A DNA stretch of 64,000 bases from Flavobacteriaceae bacterium UBA3339 (GCA_002360925.1 DERN01000003.1:133175-197174), one strand, 5' to 3'. Shown: positions 18,294 to 27,453, numbered from the stretch's first letter. Program-made: numbers and translations. Notes: generated by a model from the sequence alone, not told the origin.

Positions 18294-18899
18294 ATGGCTT
18301 TCGAATTACCAAAATTACCATATGCATTTGATGCTTTAGAGCCTCATATCGACGCAAAAACAATGGAAATTCACTACTCAAAACACCACCAAGCATATAC
18401 AACAAACTTAAACGCTGCTATTGAAGGTACGGATTTAGCTGGAAAATCAATCGAAGATATTTTAGCTAATTTAGATTTAAACAACAAACCGGTCCGTAAC
18501 AATGGTGGAGGTTTTTACAATCACAATTTATTTTGGGAAATCATGGCTCCAAACGCAGGAGGTGAACCTACAGGTGATTTAGCAGCTGCAATTAATGAAG
18601 CTTTTGGAAGTTTTGAAGCTTTTAAAGATGCTTTCTCTAAAGCGGGTGCTACACAATTTGGTTCGGGTTGGGCTTGGTTATGTGTTAAAAACGGAAAATT
18701 AGAAGTTTGCGGAACTGCAAACCAAGACAATCCGTTAATGAAGGGAATTGGATGTGAAGGAACACCAATTTTAGGTTTAGATGTTTGGGAACATGCTTAC
18801 TATTTAAATTATCAAAACCGCAGACCAGATTATATCAACGCGTTTTTCAATGTAATTAATTGGGACGTTGTTGCTAAAAAATATGCTGCTGCAAAATAA
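18294..18899 (+). CDS. sodA: Superoxide dismutase (Mn/Fe family)
   Basis: The frame is open upstream to 18198, but the ATG at 18294 gives the normal start MAFELPKLPYAFDALEP, 39 bases after the -7 box. The 201-residue protein has the metal ligands in YSKHHQAY, FYNHNLFWE and DVWEHAYY. The second-shell glutamine is in the TANQDNPLM position typical of Mn-type enzymes, so manganese or cambialistic use is likelier than strict iron use. It dismutates superoxide to peroxide and oxygen. No signal peptide, hence cytoplasmic. Single gene with its own terminator. Confidence 0.93.
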   Translation: MAFELPKLPYAFDALEPHIDAKTMEIHYSKHHQAYTTNLNAAIEGTDLAGKSIEDILANLDLNNKPVRNNGGGFYNHNLFWEIMAPNAGGEPTGDLAAAINEAFGSFEAFKDAFSKAGATQFGSGWAWLCVKNGKLEVCGTANQDNPLMKGIGCEGTPILGLDVWEHAYYLNYQNRRPDYINAFFNVINWDVVAKKYAAAK

Positions 18900-18924
18900 T
18901 ACATGTTTTAATTGTTAACTAGAT

Positions 18925-18957
18925 AAAACCGCCTTACTAAAAATTGAGGCGGTTTTA
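18925..18957 (+). terminator. Terminator of sodA
   Basis: AAAACCGCCT pairs with AGGCGGTTTT around a 13-base loop, followed by ATTATAT. It is 26 bases after the sodA stop. Confidence 0.75.
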
Positions 18958-19014
18958 TTATATATAAAAGTTTCGGCTTTAAATTTATTGTTCTGTATTT
19001 TTGTAAAAAATATA

Positions 19015-19788
19015 ATGAACATGCCTAATATTGAAAACATAAATCGATCGATCGACGTTTATAAAAAACAACTACTTCAACATTCGCTTTATAAAGAAAT
19101 TCATTCTGTAGATGATTTAAAATTATTTTTAGAAGGACACGTTTATGCTGTTTGGGATTTTATGTCGCTTTTAAAAGCACTTCAATCTAAATTAACATGC
19201 ACAACAAGCCCTTGGATTGCGTCGCCAAATCCGCAGGTTCGTTATCTTATAAACGAAATTGTTTTAGCAGAAGAATCTGATTTAACTTTATACGGAACGC
19301 GTTTAAGTCATTTCGAAATGTACCTTCAGGCAATGGAAAAATGTGGCGCAAATACGTTGATTGTTTCTAATTTTCTGAACGAAGTTCAGTCGAAAGGAAT
19401 TTTTAACGCAATAAACGAAAGCGTACTTCACAAACATATTAAAGAGTTTTTGACATTTACTTTTGAAACCATCGAAAACGGAAAATCGCACGAAATTGCG
19501 GCTGCATTTACTTTTGGAAGAGAAGATTTGATTCCGAATATGTTTACAGAGATTTTAAAGGAATTAAAAGATAGTTTCCCTTCGGTTGATTTGTCAGAAT
19601 TGGTTTATTATTTTGAACGACATATTGAATTAGATGCCGACGAACACGGACCAATGGCCTTTGAAATGATTTCGTTTTTATGCGGAGAAGACGCCGAAAA
19701 GTGGAAAGAAGTTGAAACAGTTTCGAAAAAAGCACTGGAAAAAAGAATTAAATTATGGGACGCAATCGAAGAATTAATTGAAAAATAA
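19015..19788 (+). CDS. DUF3050 family protein
   Basis: The frame runs from 18988, but a TATTTTTG -7 box at 18996-19003 implies a start downstream. The ATG at 19015 (MNMPNIENINRSIDVY) or the one at 19021 is therefore right. The helical protein of about 257 residues contains HVYAVWDFMSLLKALQ near the N-terminus and a C-terminal HIELDADEHGPMAFEM segment, typical of DUF3050. The histidine- and acid-rich helices suggest a heme-oxygenase-like or metal-binding helical fold, but the reaction is unknown. It follows sodA in the same direction but has its own promoter. Confidence 0.8.
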   Translation: MNMPNIENINRSIDVYKKQLLQHSLYKEIHSVDDLKLFLEGHVYAVWDFMSLLKALQSKLTCTTSPWIASPNPQVRYLINEIVLAEESDLTLYGTRLSHFEMYLQAMEKCGANTLIVSNFLNEVQSKGIFNAINESVLHKHIKEFLTFTFETIENGKSHEIAAAFTFGREDLIPNMFTEILKELKDSFPSVDLSELVYYFERHIELDADEHGPMAFEMISFLCGEDAEKWKEVETVSKKALEKRIKLWDAIEELIEK

Positions 19789-19803
19789 TTTCAATATAAA
19801 AAT

Positions 19804-19829
19804 AAAACCGCTTTTTAAAAGGCGGTTTT
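19804..19829. terminator. Bidirectional terminator
   Basis: AAAACCGC pairs with GCGGTTTT, with an inner TTTT/AAAA extension, between the DUF3050 gene and the convergent gene whose stop is at 19828. T-rich flanks on both sides. Confidence 0.75.
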
Positions 19830-20436
19830 ATTTTTTAAGTAGATATTTTAAATTTTCTGTTACCTCATCATGCGAATATTCTCCAAAAAAAGCACTGTAT
19901 TTACTTTTGTTAATAACAACAAAACTTTCGCACGAATAATGAAAATTAAAAAATAAATTTTCGATTAAAGCATTTGGATCTTTTCTCCAATCATGATCTT
20001 TCAAAGTTTTAATTCCTTCCTTATTTTTATAAATTCTTAGAACATTCACATCAGCAATAGCTTTTACCTTTTTAGCTAATTCTTTATCCGACTTTAAATA
20101 TTCTCTCCTTATATTATATTTCCCTCCAGAATTACAAGGATCTTTCCCAGGATAATAGTAAATGATTAAAGGTTTTGTAGAATCTAAATTCAGATTAAGC
20201 CTTTTATTTAACTCTTTAAAAAATGCTTCAACGTCATCAAGAGTTCCAACTTCTCCTCTTTCATGTCTATTTAGTATTTTAAAAGCATTTAACGAATCAT
20301 TTTCGGCATAATAAAATTGTTTATCAAGAAGAAATTTATCAAAAGTACTTTTGTCAATCTCATTATAATCAACATCGTAATATGTTTGTGCGTAGATTGA
20401 ACTCTGGAAAAGAAAAAACAGTAGTATTTTTTTCAT
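19828..20436 (-). CDS. Secreted protein of unknown function
   Basis: The frame opens at 20484, but the ATG at 20436 begins a signal peptide (MKKILLFFLFQSSIYAQ), so I start there (202 residues). The mature part is rich in charged residues and contains PLIIYYYPGKDPCNSGG and CESFVVINKSK. A strand followed by a Cys could recall thioredoxin-like proteins, but there is no CxxC motif. I do not recognise the family. Single gene between a terminator and the divergent TMEM175-like gene. Confidence 0.6.
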   Translation of the reverse strand: MKKILLFFLFQSSIYAQTYYDVDYNEIDKSTFDKFLLDKQFYYAENDSLNAFKILNRHERGEVGTLDDVEAFFKELNKRLNLNLDSTKPLIIYYYPGKDPCNSGGKYNIRREYLKSDKELAKKVKAIADVNVLRIYKNKEGIKTLKDHDWRKDPNALIENLFFNFHYSCESFVVINKSKYSAFFGEYSHDEVTENLKYLLKK

Positions 20437-20548
20437 AACAACGATTTTGATTAAATATAAGTAAATAATTCTATAAAACAACAAGTAAAAAACACGAAGT
20501 TGTTTTAAAACAATTCATTTTATTGAATTAAATTCGTTAGAAAAATCT

Positions 20549-21142
20549 ATGACTAAATCTCGTTTAGAAGCTTTTAGCGATGGTGTTTTGGCAATCATTA
20601 TTACCATCATGGTTCTTCAAATGAAAATTCCTTCCGGAGATTCATTTAAAAATTTAATTCCTATGTTTCCTATGTTTTTAACTTATTTGGGAAGCTTTAT
20701 TTATGCCGGAATTTATTGGAACAATCATCATCATTTGTTTCAGACAGTTCAAAAAGTGAACGGAAAAATCCTTTGGTCAAATCTTAACTTACTTTTTTGG
20801 CTTTCGTTTCTTCCGATTACAACCGAATGGATGGGCGCTAATCATTTTCATTCCGATCCGGTTGCACTTTACGGAATCATCCTTATTTTATCGGCAATTG
20901 CGTTTAAAATATTGGTTCATACTATTGTAAAAAACGAAGGAAAAAATTCTGTTATTGCTAAAATTTACAAAAACGAAAAAAAAGAAAATCTTTCGATTCT
21001 TATGTACGCTTTCGGAATTTCGGCAGCCTTTATAAATCCTTATATTGGTATTTGCTTTTATTTAATTCCTACTTTAATCTGGTTAATTCCCGATCTTCGC
21101 GTAGAACATAATTTAAAGCATTTCGAAAATAAAAACGAATAA
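20549..21142 (+). CDS. TMEM175-family (DUF1211) potassium channel-like protein
   Basis: The first helix contains the family signature RLEAFSDGVLAII (R-x-x-x-FSDG), which lines the pore in bacterial TMEM175 channels. The 197-residue protein has about six hydrophobic segments and a conserved NHHHLF after helix 2-3. Bacterial members are single-repeat proteins that act as tetramers conducting K+ with low selectivity. The DUF2200 gene starts 15 bases downstream and may be co-transcribed. Confidence 0.85.
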   Translation: MTKSRLEAFSDGVLAIIITIMVLQMKIPSGDSFKNLIPMFPMFLTYLGSFIYAGIYWNNHHHLFQTVQKVNGKILWSNLNLLFWLSFLPITTEWMGANHFHSDPVALYGIILILSAIAFKILVHTIVKNEGKNSVIAKIYKNEKKENLSILMYAFGISAAFINPYIGICFYLIPTLIWLIPDLRVEHNLKHFENKNE

Positions 21143-21157
21143 TTTCAGTAAACTTAT

Positions 21158-21508
21158 ATGGATCATTCACGCGTATATAAAATGATTTTTGCAGGAGTTT
21201 ATCCGCATTATATTGCAAAAGCCGAAAAGAAAGGACGAACAAAAGCTGAAGTGGATCAGATTATTTTCTGGTTGACAGGTTATGATGAAAAATCATTTCA
21301 AAAACAATTAGACAACAAAGTAGATTTCGAAACATTTTTTGCCGAAGCACCCCAATTAAATCCAAATGTTTCATTGATAAAAGGAGTTATTTGCGGTTAT
21401 CGCGTAGAAGAAATAGAAGATCCTTTGATGCAAAAAGTACGTTATCTCGATAAATTGATCGACGAACTAGCAAAAGGAAAAACAATGGAAAAAATCTTGA
21501 GAAGTTAA
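21158..21508 (+). CDS. DUF2200 family protein
   Basis: The 116-residue cytoplasmic protein begins MDHSRVYKMIFAGVYPHYIAKAEKKGRTKAEVD and continues IIFWLTGYDEKSF, the conserved core of DUF2200. The family is of unknown function; its C-terminal helices (MQKVRYLDKLIDEL) fit a small all-helical fold. It lies 15 bases after the TMEM175-like gene on the same strand. Confidence 0.8.
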   Translation: MDHSRVYKMIFAGVYPHYIAKAEKKGRTKAEVDQIIFWLTGYDEKSFQKQLDNKVDFETFFAEAPQLNPNVSLIKGVICGYRVEEIEDPLMQKVRYLDKLIDELAKGKTMEKILRS

Positions 21509-21560
21509 TTCAAAACAAAAACACTTCTTTCTCATTTTCTTCCAAGAAACTAACATTTAC

Positions 21561-21656
21561 AAAGGTTTAAAAATGTCTTAAAAAACCATAACATGATTTA
21601 TGTCAGTAAATAATCTTCATTATTTCATGACATTAGCAACTTGTTTTTAAACCTTT
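21561..21656 (+). promoter_or_regulatory. Strongly folded leader in front of the 597-residue protein gene
   Basis: A perfect 13-bp inverted repeat, AAAGGTTTAAAAA (21561-21573) and TTTTTAAACCTTT (21644-21656), encloses a second hairpin at 21600-21633. The inner hairpin has ATGTCA/TGACAT and AAATAAT/ATTATTT stems with a CTTC loop. The 3' arm of the outer stem ends three bases before the ATG at 21660, so folding would bury the translation start. It may act as an RNA switch or protein-binding site; it matches no riboswitch class that I know. Confidence 0.5.
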
Positions 21657-21659
21657 TAA

Positions 21660-23453
21660 ATGAAAAATACTAATTTACATACCTTCCACATTCCGGTAAT
21701 GGGTTTGGCTTACACGATCGATTCTCCGATTCGTGTGGCTCATTTCGGGATTTCGTCTGTAATTTCGGTTATGGATGATGAATTGATGGAACGAATGAAC
21801 GAATTTTACAGTCAAAAATTTGCGCTGCCATATCAAGAAATCACTCGAAAAATGGAAGATTTTCGATCTCGCAGAATTACCGCTTATTTAAATACTGTTG
21901 ATACGATTGTTAAAAAGAAATTTCAATCTTTTAAAGACTCTCTTCTTGAAAACAAAAAATCGATCGAACAATTTATTGATCTTTTACCAAGCGTTTCCGA
22001 TTTACGAAACGATTTACAAGCTTATTTAGAAGATCATCTTTCAGTAGAAAACCTTCAATCAAGTCTTTCGAACTATTTCAATCCGGGATCAATCGATGTA
22101 AATATCATGACAAAAGTTGATCGCGAACATTACAACGGAAAAGAACCTTTACCTATTCAATACAACGATGCGCACGCGGCGCTTAGAGGTTTTGCACAAA
22201 GTAATTTAAATGCTTCGGTGGTTTTATCTGCCGGAATGAATCCAAGATTGTATTCATATTTCGAAGAATTTGATGTTTTTTATCCGACCGAAACTTCGCT
22301 TCCTCAAAAACGCATTATTTTAAAAGTAAGCGATTATCGTTCAGCATTGATTCAAGGTCAACAATTGGCAAAAAAAGGATTGTGGGTTTCGGAATATCGC
22401 ATCGAATCTGGACTAAATTGCGGAGGACATGCTTTTGCAACCGACGGACAATTAATGGGATATATTTTAGATGTTTTTAAAGAAAAACGTCAAGAATTAA
22501 TCGATACAACGCACGCACTTTTATGCAAAGCGCTTCAAGATAAAAATAAATATGTCCCTTCAAAACCGCTTCCTTTAAGCATTACTGCACAAGGCGGAGT
22601 TGGAACTTCGCAAGAACATCAGTTTTTATTAAACCAATATCAATTAGATTCTATTGGTTGGGGATCGCCGTTTTTACTTGTTCCAGAAGCAACTTCGACA
22701 GATATTGAAACTCGTAATTTATTGGCAAATGCCAAAGAAGACGATTTGTATTTAAGTGATATTTCTCCGCTTGGAATTCCGTTTAATACCGTTAAAGGAA
22801 CAACAAATGAGAAATTGAAATTAAACCGAATTGCAAAAGAAAGTCCTGGAAGTTCTTGCCCTAGGAAATATTTAGCATTAGACCGAAGTTATTTTTCGGA
22901 CGGAAGTTGTACTGCTGCCAGAAAACATCAAAAAGTGGCATTAAATCAATTGAATGAAGAGAAAACAAATCTTTCAAAAGAAGAATATTCAAGCAAACTT
23001 CAAAAGATTACCGAAAAATCATGTTTGTGTATTGGTTTGGCAAACGCTTCGTTTCTAGAACAGAATTTACCGATAAAAGGCGAAGCTCAAGGCGTTGTTG
23101 TTTGTCCCGGTCCTAACATTGCATATTTTTCTAAAGAAGCGAGTTTGCAAGAAATGGTGGAACATATTTACGGAAGAGCCAATTTGATTGAAACAAAAGA
23201 TCGTCCAAATTTCCTTATAAAGGAATTGGGAATGTATATAACTCATTTTAAAAACGAAAAGATGGATTATGAAAAAGATCCAACCAATCAAAAATTAAAA
23301 AAACTAAATAAACTTCGAGATAACCTTATAGAAGGAATCGAATATTATAAAAATCTTTTTGCGAACGATCATCAGTATTTTGTAATAGAAAATGAAAAAA
23401 TACAAACGCAGTTAAACACCTTTGAAAAAGAGTTAACAATACTTCAAAACTAA
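21660..23453 (+). CDS. Cysteine-rich protein, possibly FMN-binding TIM barrel (nitronate-monooxygenase-like)
   Basis: The 597-residue soluble protein is not confidently assigned. Several segments resemble the FMN TIM barrel of nitronate monooxygenases and IMPDH-like enzymes: ESGLNCGGHAF (about 257-267, cf. EAGGH), TAQGGVGTSQEHQFL (about 309-323), and SIGWGSPFLLVPEAT. A downstream insert or domain has spaced cysteines in SSCPRKY, GSCTAAR, KSCLCIG and VVCPGP, which could bind Fe-S or zinc. The C-terminus is helical. It is a lone gene with a structured leader and a terminator. Enzymatic function is inference. Confidence 0.5.
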   Translation: MKNTNLHTFHIPVMGLAYTIDSPIRVAHFGISSVISVMDDELMERMNEFYSQKFALPYQEITRKMEDFRSRRITAYLNTVDTIVKKKFQSFKDSLLENKKSIEQFIDLLPSVSDLRNDLQAYLEDHLSVENLQSSLSNYFNPGSIDVNIMTKVDREHYNGKEPLPIQYNDAHAALRGFAQSNLNASVVLSAGMNPRLYSYFEEFDVFYPTETSLPQKRIILKVSDYRSALIQGQQLAKKGLWVSEYRIESGLNCGGHAFATDGQLMGYILDVFKEKRQELIDTTHALLCKALQDKNKYVPSKPLPLSITAQGGVGTSQEHQFLLNQYQLDSIGWGSPFLLVPEATSTDIETRNLLANAKEDDLYLSDISPLGIPFNTVKGTTNEKLKLNRIAKESPGSSCPRKYLALDRSYFSDGSCTAARKHQKVALNQLNEEKTNLSKEEYSSKLQKITEKSCLCIGLANASFLEQNLPIKGEAQGVVVCPGPNIAYFSKEASLQEMVEHIYGRANLIETKDRPNFLIKELGMYITHFKNEKMDYEKDPTNQKLKKLNKLRDNLIEGIEYYKNLFANDHQYFVIENEKIQTQLNTFEKELTILQN

Positions 23454-23461
23454 CCTTTGAG

Positions 23462-23492
23462 ACTCCCTGAAAAACACTTCGTTTCAGGGAGT
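23462..23492 (+). terminator. Terminator after the cysteine-rich protein gene
   Basis: Perfect 11-base arms ACTCCCTGAAA and TTTCAGGGAGT, nine-base loop, then TTTTTTT. Eight bases after the stop codon. Confidence 0.88.
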
Positions 23493-23571
23493 TTTTTTAG
23501 TTCTATTGATTCATTATTTTTGAAAAATTCATATTTTAGTTGTCAAATTCACATTTTAAACAAACTAAAAC

Positions 23572-23859
23572 ATGATGAAGTTTTTACAATATACTTTTTT
23601 CTTAGCTTTATTTTCTTGCGCTCCAAAAGCAGAAAATCACATTCAATGGTACAAAAACCAAATTATCGAGCAAGTTTTACCCGAAACAGATTCTACTTAT
23701 ATAGTTCAAATAGGAATTATGGCACAAGCTTTTAAACTCAATAAAAATGATGCTAATTTTGAAAAGAATCTAAAACTTCTTCAAGAAAGTCTAACTGAAC
23801 AAAAACCAAAAACAATCGGTGTTGAACAAGGAACTACAAAAATTGTTAGAGTGGAGTGA
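23572..23859 (+). CDS. Small lipoprotein, uncharacterised
   Basis: This 95-residue protein has a short signal with lipobox LFSC (Cys16). The mature part is helical and polar, with no recognised domain. The second codon is also ATG, so the start could be 23575. It is the last chromosomal gene before the left boundary of the mobile island, whose repeat begins 15 bases after its stop codon; in the unoccupied chromosome it would lie directly downstream of mnmE. Confidence 0.55.
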   Translation: MMKFLQYTFFLALFSCAPKAENHIQWYKNQIIEQVLPETDSTYIVQIGIMAQAFKLNKNDANFEKNLKLLQESLTEQKPKTIGVEQGTTKIVRVE

Positions 23860-23873
23860 TAACAAAAATCTTT

Positions 23874-23889
23874 TTTATTTGCCGATACA
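23874..23889. repeat. Left attachment site (att copy distal to mnmE)
   Basis: TTTATTTGCCGATACA. Read on the minus strand it gives TGT ATC GGC AAA TAA, that is Cys-Ile-Gly-Lys-stop, the same as the real mnmE end with a synonymous GGC for GGT. The 216 bases from here to the AIPR stop codon hold no gene; they contain TATCTTACT (23891-23899) and GTTGTACAAT (23932-23941), which recur near the right end. Confidence 0.8.
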
Positions 23890-24105
23890 GTATCTTACTT
23901 CTCTTTGTTTATAAGGGTTTACAAAGATTATGTTGTACAATAGTGGTACGGAATTTTAAATTATTTTTTAAATATTTCTTTGATCGCTATTTTCATTTTC
24001 TGCGACTTTTGTTACGATATTAAGAGTCTGTGAATTTATTTACCTTTAAAAGTACAGTTTTTTTAAAATCAACTATTAGTGTCTTGTTGTAATGGGACAC
24101 CAATG

Positions 24106-26472
24106 TTATACCTTAATGCCATACTTTTTCAATTTCCCCAATGATTCATAAGCCCGAATTAAGGCTTGCTCTTTTATTTTTTCCTTTTTAGCCAATGCAG
24201 TTTGAACGGCTTTTACATTTGCTAATTCAAGGTTATCGAACACTTTTGTATGGCTGGCTACATCAATAATTCGTTTCCAATCGTCTTTTGAAACTAATAG
24301 AAGTTTATCGTAGATAAATTTCACTTCTACAATTTCTTTGTCTTCCAATTTGGACAAGGCTTTTACTGCGTCAATAAGTGCTGAATTCTCCTGAATATAG
24401 TCTAATACTTTTTTACCAAAGATAATTTCTCTTACCGTAAGATTTTGATTCTTGTTCAGTCGGCTTACCAAATCAAAAGCGATAGACCAATCAAAACCAT
24501 CAGGTTTATTAGTGTCTATGTAAATTCTAAAACCATCCCAAAATTTCAATCCCATTTTCTGAATTTCACTGATTACAAAAACGGAATCTTCTATGTTGTT
24601 CGTGTCAATTTCTTTCTCGTTTTCCCGTTGTATTTTTTCTTCCTCTGAAATCAAATACCCGTTTAAAACCAAATCTTCGGAATACACTGTGTTTTTCAGC
24701 TTTTCCCACGAAGTAGCACGTTTTGCATATTCTGAAATCAAACTTCCGCTTGCTTCTGTAATAATGTGATTATAAACAAATACTAACAATTTTGACAAAT
24801 GACTACTTAAAACATCATCAATTTTTTGTTCTTCGTAAATCTTCCATAAATCAATTCTGTTATTGGTTAAATAATGGAAATACGAAACGGTATAAGCAAC
24901 GGAAAGAGCTTTCAAACTTGTGTCGCCAATCGCATTAACGTTTTTTCTTCCGAAAAGCTGGTCAATTGTTTTGAACAAAATGGCATTTGCGATTAGTTTT
25001 CTATAAAAATTCTCTCCCGGCAGCTTGTTTTTGCTGACTAAAACCGTGATTTTTTTTGTATAATGAATAAAGTTTTTCTGCGAACCCTGTGCTACAAAAT
25101 GCGGTTCTAATTCCCAACCGTTGATATATTTTGCTACGTCCGATTTTAGAAATTTTAAAGTAGATGGATTTTGCTCTTTAAATTTCTTTTGCTGTGCTGG
25201 CGTTTGTTTGTTCAGAGTTTCACGATATTGACCATTTGCACGTTCAAAAAACCATAAACGAGATTGATTTTTATTTTCAGGATTGATAACGTATTTTTTT
25301 CTTGACAAGTTTTCAATCTGCACAAAATACGGGTTGTTTGACGACAAGTCTAATTCTGAAACTTTATTCTGACTATTTGCGAAGCGTGAAATATTGGGGA
25401 CTTCAATATTTTTCTGGTCTTTATCTTTGATAACCGTTAGTTTCATCTGAACAAAAATTTTGCTCAAATCAGCATCTTTAAATTTCTTCTGCGTATGATA
25501 GAGCGAAGCAGTTGTTTGCCCTCCGTTCACAATCTGGAAATCGTAAAGCCGTGTAATGACTAGCTGATTGTCTACAAGTTTTGTTTCAACGCTTTCGGCT
25601 GTAGCTGTAATACCGTTGTTGTACGGCAAAAACATTTGTGGTTTTTCAATAATCGTTTTTCTGATTCCTTTGTTGAATTTTCCTGCTTGTCCTAAAAACG
25701 CACGGACATTACTTTCCAGCAATTCATTTGAAAATTCTTTGTACAACTTTGCCAAAATTTCACCAGGCACAATTGCTAAATAACAATCGTACATTTCATC
25801 AATGCCGGGAACTTGCAGACATTGCAAACCTTTCCCATTTTCGGTAAAGTTTTCAAATTCAATTTCTATCGGCTCGTGAACGCTGTTGCTTTCATTGATT
25901 TTGAACAATCGGGCAATATCCCAGGTATGCACAAACACATCTGCATCAGCAATTTCAATTTTTTCTTTATCGTGATTTGAGAAGCCATTTATCAGAAAAT
26001 AAACATTGATACGGTCAAAATCTTTACCTTGTTTTCCGATGGTTTCGATTAAGTGGTATAATTCGGTGTTTGATTTATCAATGTAGTCAATATGGCGTTT
26101 TAGAGCCGAATTGATAAAACGTTTTATCTGATTGAGCGATTTGGTGTAATCGTCTTTTGTGATATTGTAATCGTACTCGTTTTTGTAAAAAGTGATGAAT
26201 AAATCCAGCGTTTCGTAATACTCTTTTTTGTTTTCGTCTTTTGCAAAGTCTTTCAGACAAAACCCATTTATTTTCCAATCAATTCCGCCTTGACTGTTTG
26301 GGTTAATGTATGACAAAACTCTTGCTCCTTCGGATTTTCCGATGCTTTCCAAAACTTCAATGCAATATTCTGTGAACTTATCTTCAAAACTTGCCCCTTC
26401 GCCTTCTGAATAAACCCGTGAAGCAATATCAGATTTTAATTCTTCAATATAATTTTCTAACGCTCTTTCCAT
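24106..26472 (-). CDS. AIPR family abortive-infection phage-resistance protein
   Basis: The 788-residue protein carries the AIPR core: FLPYNNGITATAE followed by a FQIVNGGQTTASLYHTQ segment (about 290-330), then VQMKLTVI and SRFANSQNKVSELD. AIPR proteins are found with abortive-infection and restriction-type systems; an RNase or nuclease activity has been suggested for relatives but is not established here. It is the last gene of a six-gene operon, starting three bases after the stop of the DUF4420-type gene. The stop codon is about 220 bases from the left attachment site. Confidence 0.85.
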   Translation of the reverse strand: MERALENYIEELKSDIASRVYSEGEGASFEDKFTEYCIEVLESIGKSEGARVLSYINPNSQGGIDWKINGFCLKDFAKDENKKEYYETLDLFITFYKNEYDYNITKDDYTKSLNQIKRFINSALKRHIDYIDKSNTELYHLIETIGKQGKDFDRINVYFLINGFSNHDKEKIEIADADVFVHTWDIARLFKINESNSVHEPIEIEFENFTENGKGLQCLQVPGIDEMYDCYLAIVPGEILAKLYKEFSNELLESNVRAFLGQAGKFNKGIRKTIIEKPQMFLPYNNGITATAESVETKLVDNQLVITRLYDFQIVNGGQTTASLYHTQKKFKDADLSKIFVQMKLTVIKDKDQKNIEVPNISRFANSQNKVSELDLSSNNPYFVQIENLSRKKYVINPENKNQSRLWFFERANGQYRETLNKQTPAQQKKFKEQNPSTLKFLKSDVAKYINGWELEPHFVAQGSQKNFIHYTKKITVLVSKNKLPGENFYRKLIANAILFKTIDQLFGRKNVNAIGDTSLKALSVAYTVSYFHYLTNNRIDLWKIYEEQKIDDVLSSHLSKLLVFVYNHIITEASGSLISEYAKRATSWEKLKNTVYSEDLVLNGYLISEEEKIQRENEKEIDTNNIEDSVFVISEIQKMGLKFWDGFRIYIDTNKPDGFDWSIAFDLVSRLNKNQNLTVREIIFGKKVLDYIQENSALIDAVKALSKLEDKEIVEVKFIYDKLLLVSKDDWKRIIDVASHTKVFDNLELANVKAVQTALAKKEKIKEQALIRAYESLGKLKKYGIKV

Positions 26473-26475
26473 TCC

Positions 26476-27453
26476 CTAAACCTTTGCAAGTATATTTTCG
26501 AGTTCTACAATAAAACTTTCTACGGCTGAAATTTCTATTGAATACGAAGTATCGTAAATCCCCAAAGGCAACTGATTTTTTACAATTTTAGGAAAGTCAG
26601 AATTTATTGCAAAACCAAATGTTTTTTTGAGTGAATACATTCTGCCATAATGCTCACTGTCCTCATCAAAATAGCCGTTTAATTGCAATTTGGCATTGAA
26701 AACACTGCGTTCTTCTTCGGTTGAAATCGCTTTTCGGGTTTGTGATACCAAAGAAATTAGTGAAAAACCGTTGTCTTTCACGGCTTCGGTTGAATACAAA
26801 ACCAAAAACAAATCACTTAAATTTTCAGCATCTAATTGTCTTTCGTTTGAAACTTTTATTCGTGGTTGTTTCGATGAAGTAAATTTGATTTCTATTCCAA
26901 CTGCACCAAAAGTAAAATCTTTTGCCTGAAATTCCATTTCCGCACCAGTCCATGCATATACAGCATTTGTCGATGTTTTGTCGTCATTCAAGAGATAGTT
27001 CAAAAATAACAATTCACCAATCAATCCTTTTTGTTGTTCCAGTGACAAGCCGTTGAAATTGATTTTATCAAAAAGTTTTTTCCATTTGGAAACAACGTTT
27101 AACGTTGTTGTAATGGCTTCGCTTTCTGTAATACTTGGCTGAATGTCTTCCAAAATGTTTTGAACGAATAACGAAAAAATATCTTTCAGTCCATTATCCA
27201 AAAGATAAATGTAAAATTCAATTTTATTTTCGGTTTCTATCTGTAAAGTATAGATTTCAACGCCTTTGAAACGGTAATTTTTAAGTTCAGGAATTGCCAC
27301 GTTTTTTGACACGGACATTATGTATAAATGCTGTCCCGTGATATGGTTTGTAGCCGCAAAACAATTCAAATGCGGAATTTCATCAATTTTTGTTCTGATG
27401 ATAACTTCTCCCGTTGGCTTTTGATTTTCCCAAATTGATTTAATGTTTATCAT
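26476..27453 (-). CDS. PD-(D/E)XK nuclease-like protein (DUF4420 type)
   Basis: The 325-residue protein has a restriction-endonuclease-fold pattern: Glu147 in GLIGELLFL, an acidic position at Asp179, and the E-x-K pair Glu188/Lys190 in GIEIKFTSS. This fits the PD-(D/E)XK motif family (DUF4420) that accompanies Z1 helicases and MORC/MutL-like ATPases. The ATG overlaps the Z1 stop by four bases (27450-27453), giving translational coupling. It is probably the nicking or cutting subunit of the system, by inference from motif and context. Confidence 0.82.
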   Translation of the reverse strand: MINIKSIWENQKPTGEVIIRTKIDEIPHLNCFAATNHITGQHLYIMSVSKNVAIPELKNYRFKGVEIYTLQIETENKIEFYIYLLDNGLKDIFSLFVQNILEDIQPSITESEAITTTLNVVSKWKKLFDKINFNGLSLEQQKGLIGELLFLNYLLNDDKTSTNAVYAWTGAEMEFQAKDFTFGAVGIEIKFTSSKQPRIKVSNERQLDAENLSDLFLVLYSTEAVKDNGFSLISLVSQTRKAISTEEERSVFNAKLQLNGYFDEDSEHYGRMYSLKKTFGFAINSDFPKIVKNQLPLGIYDTSYSIEISAVESFIVELENILAKV

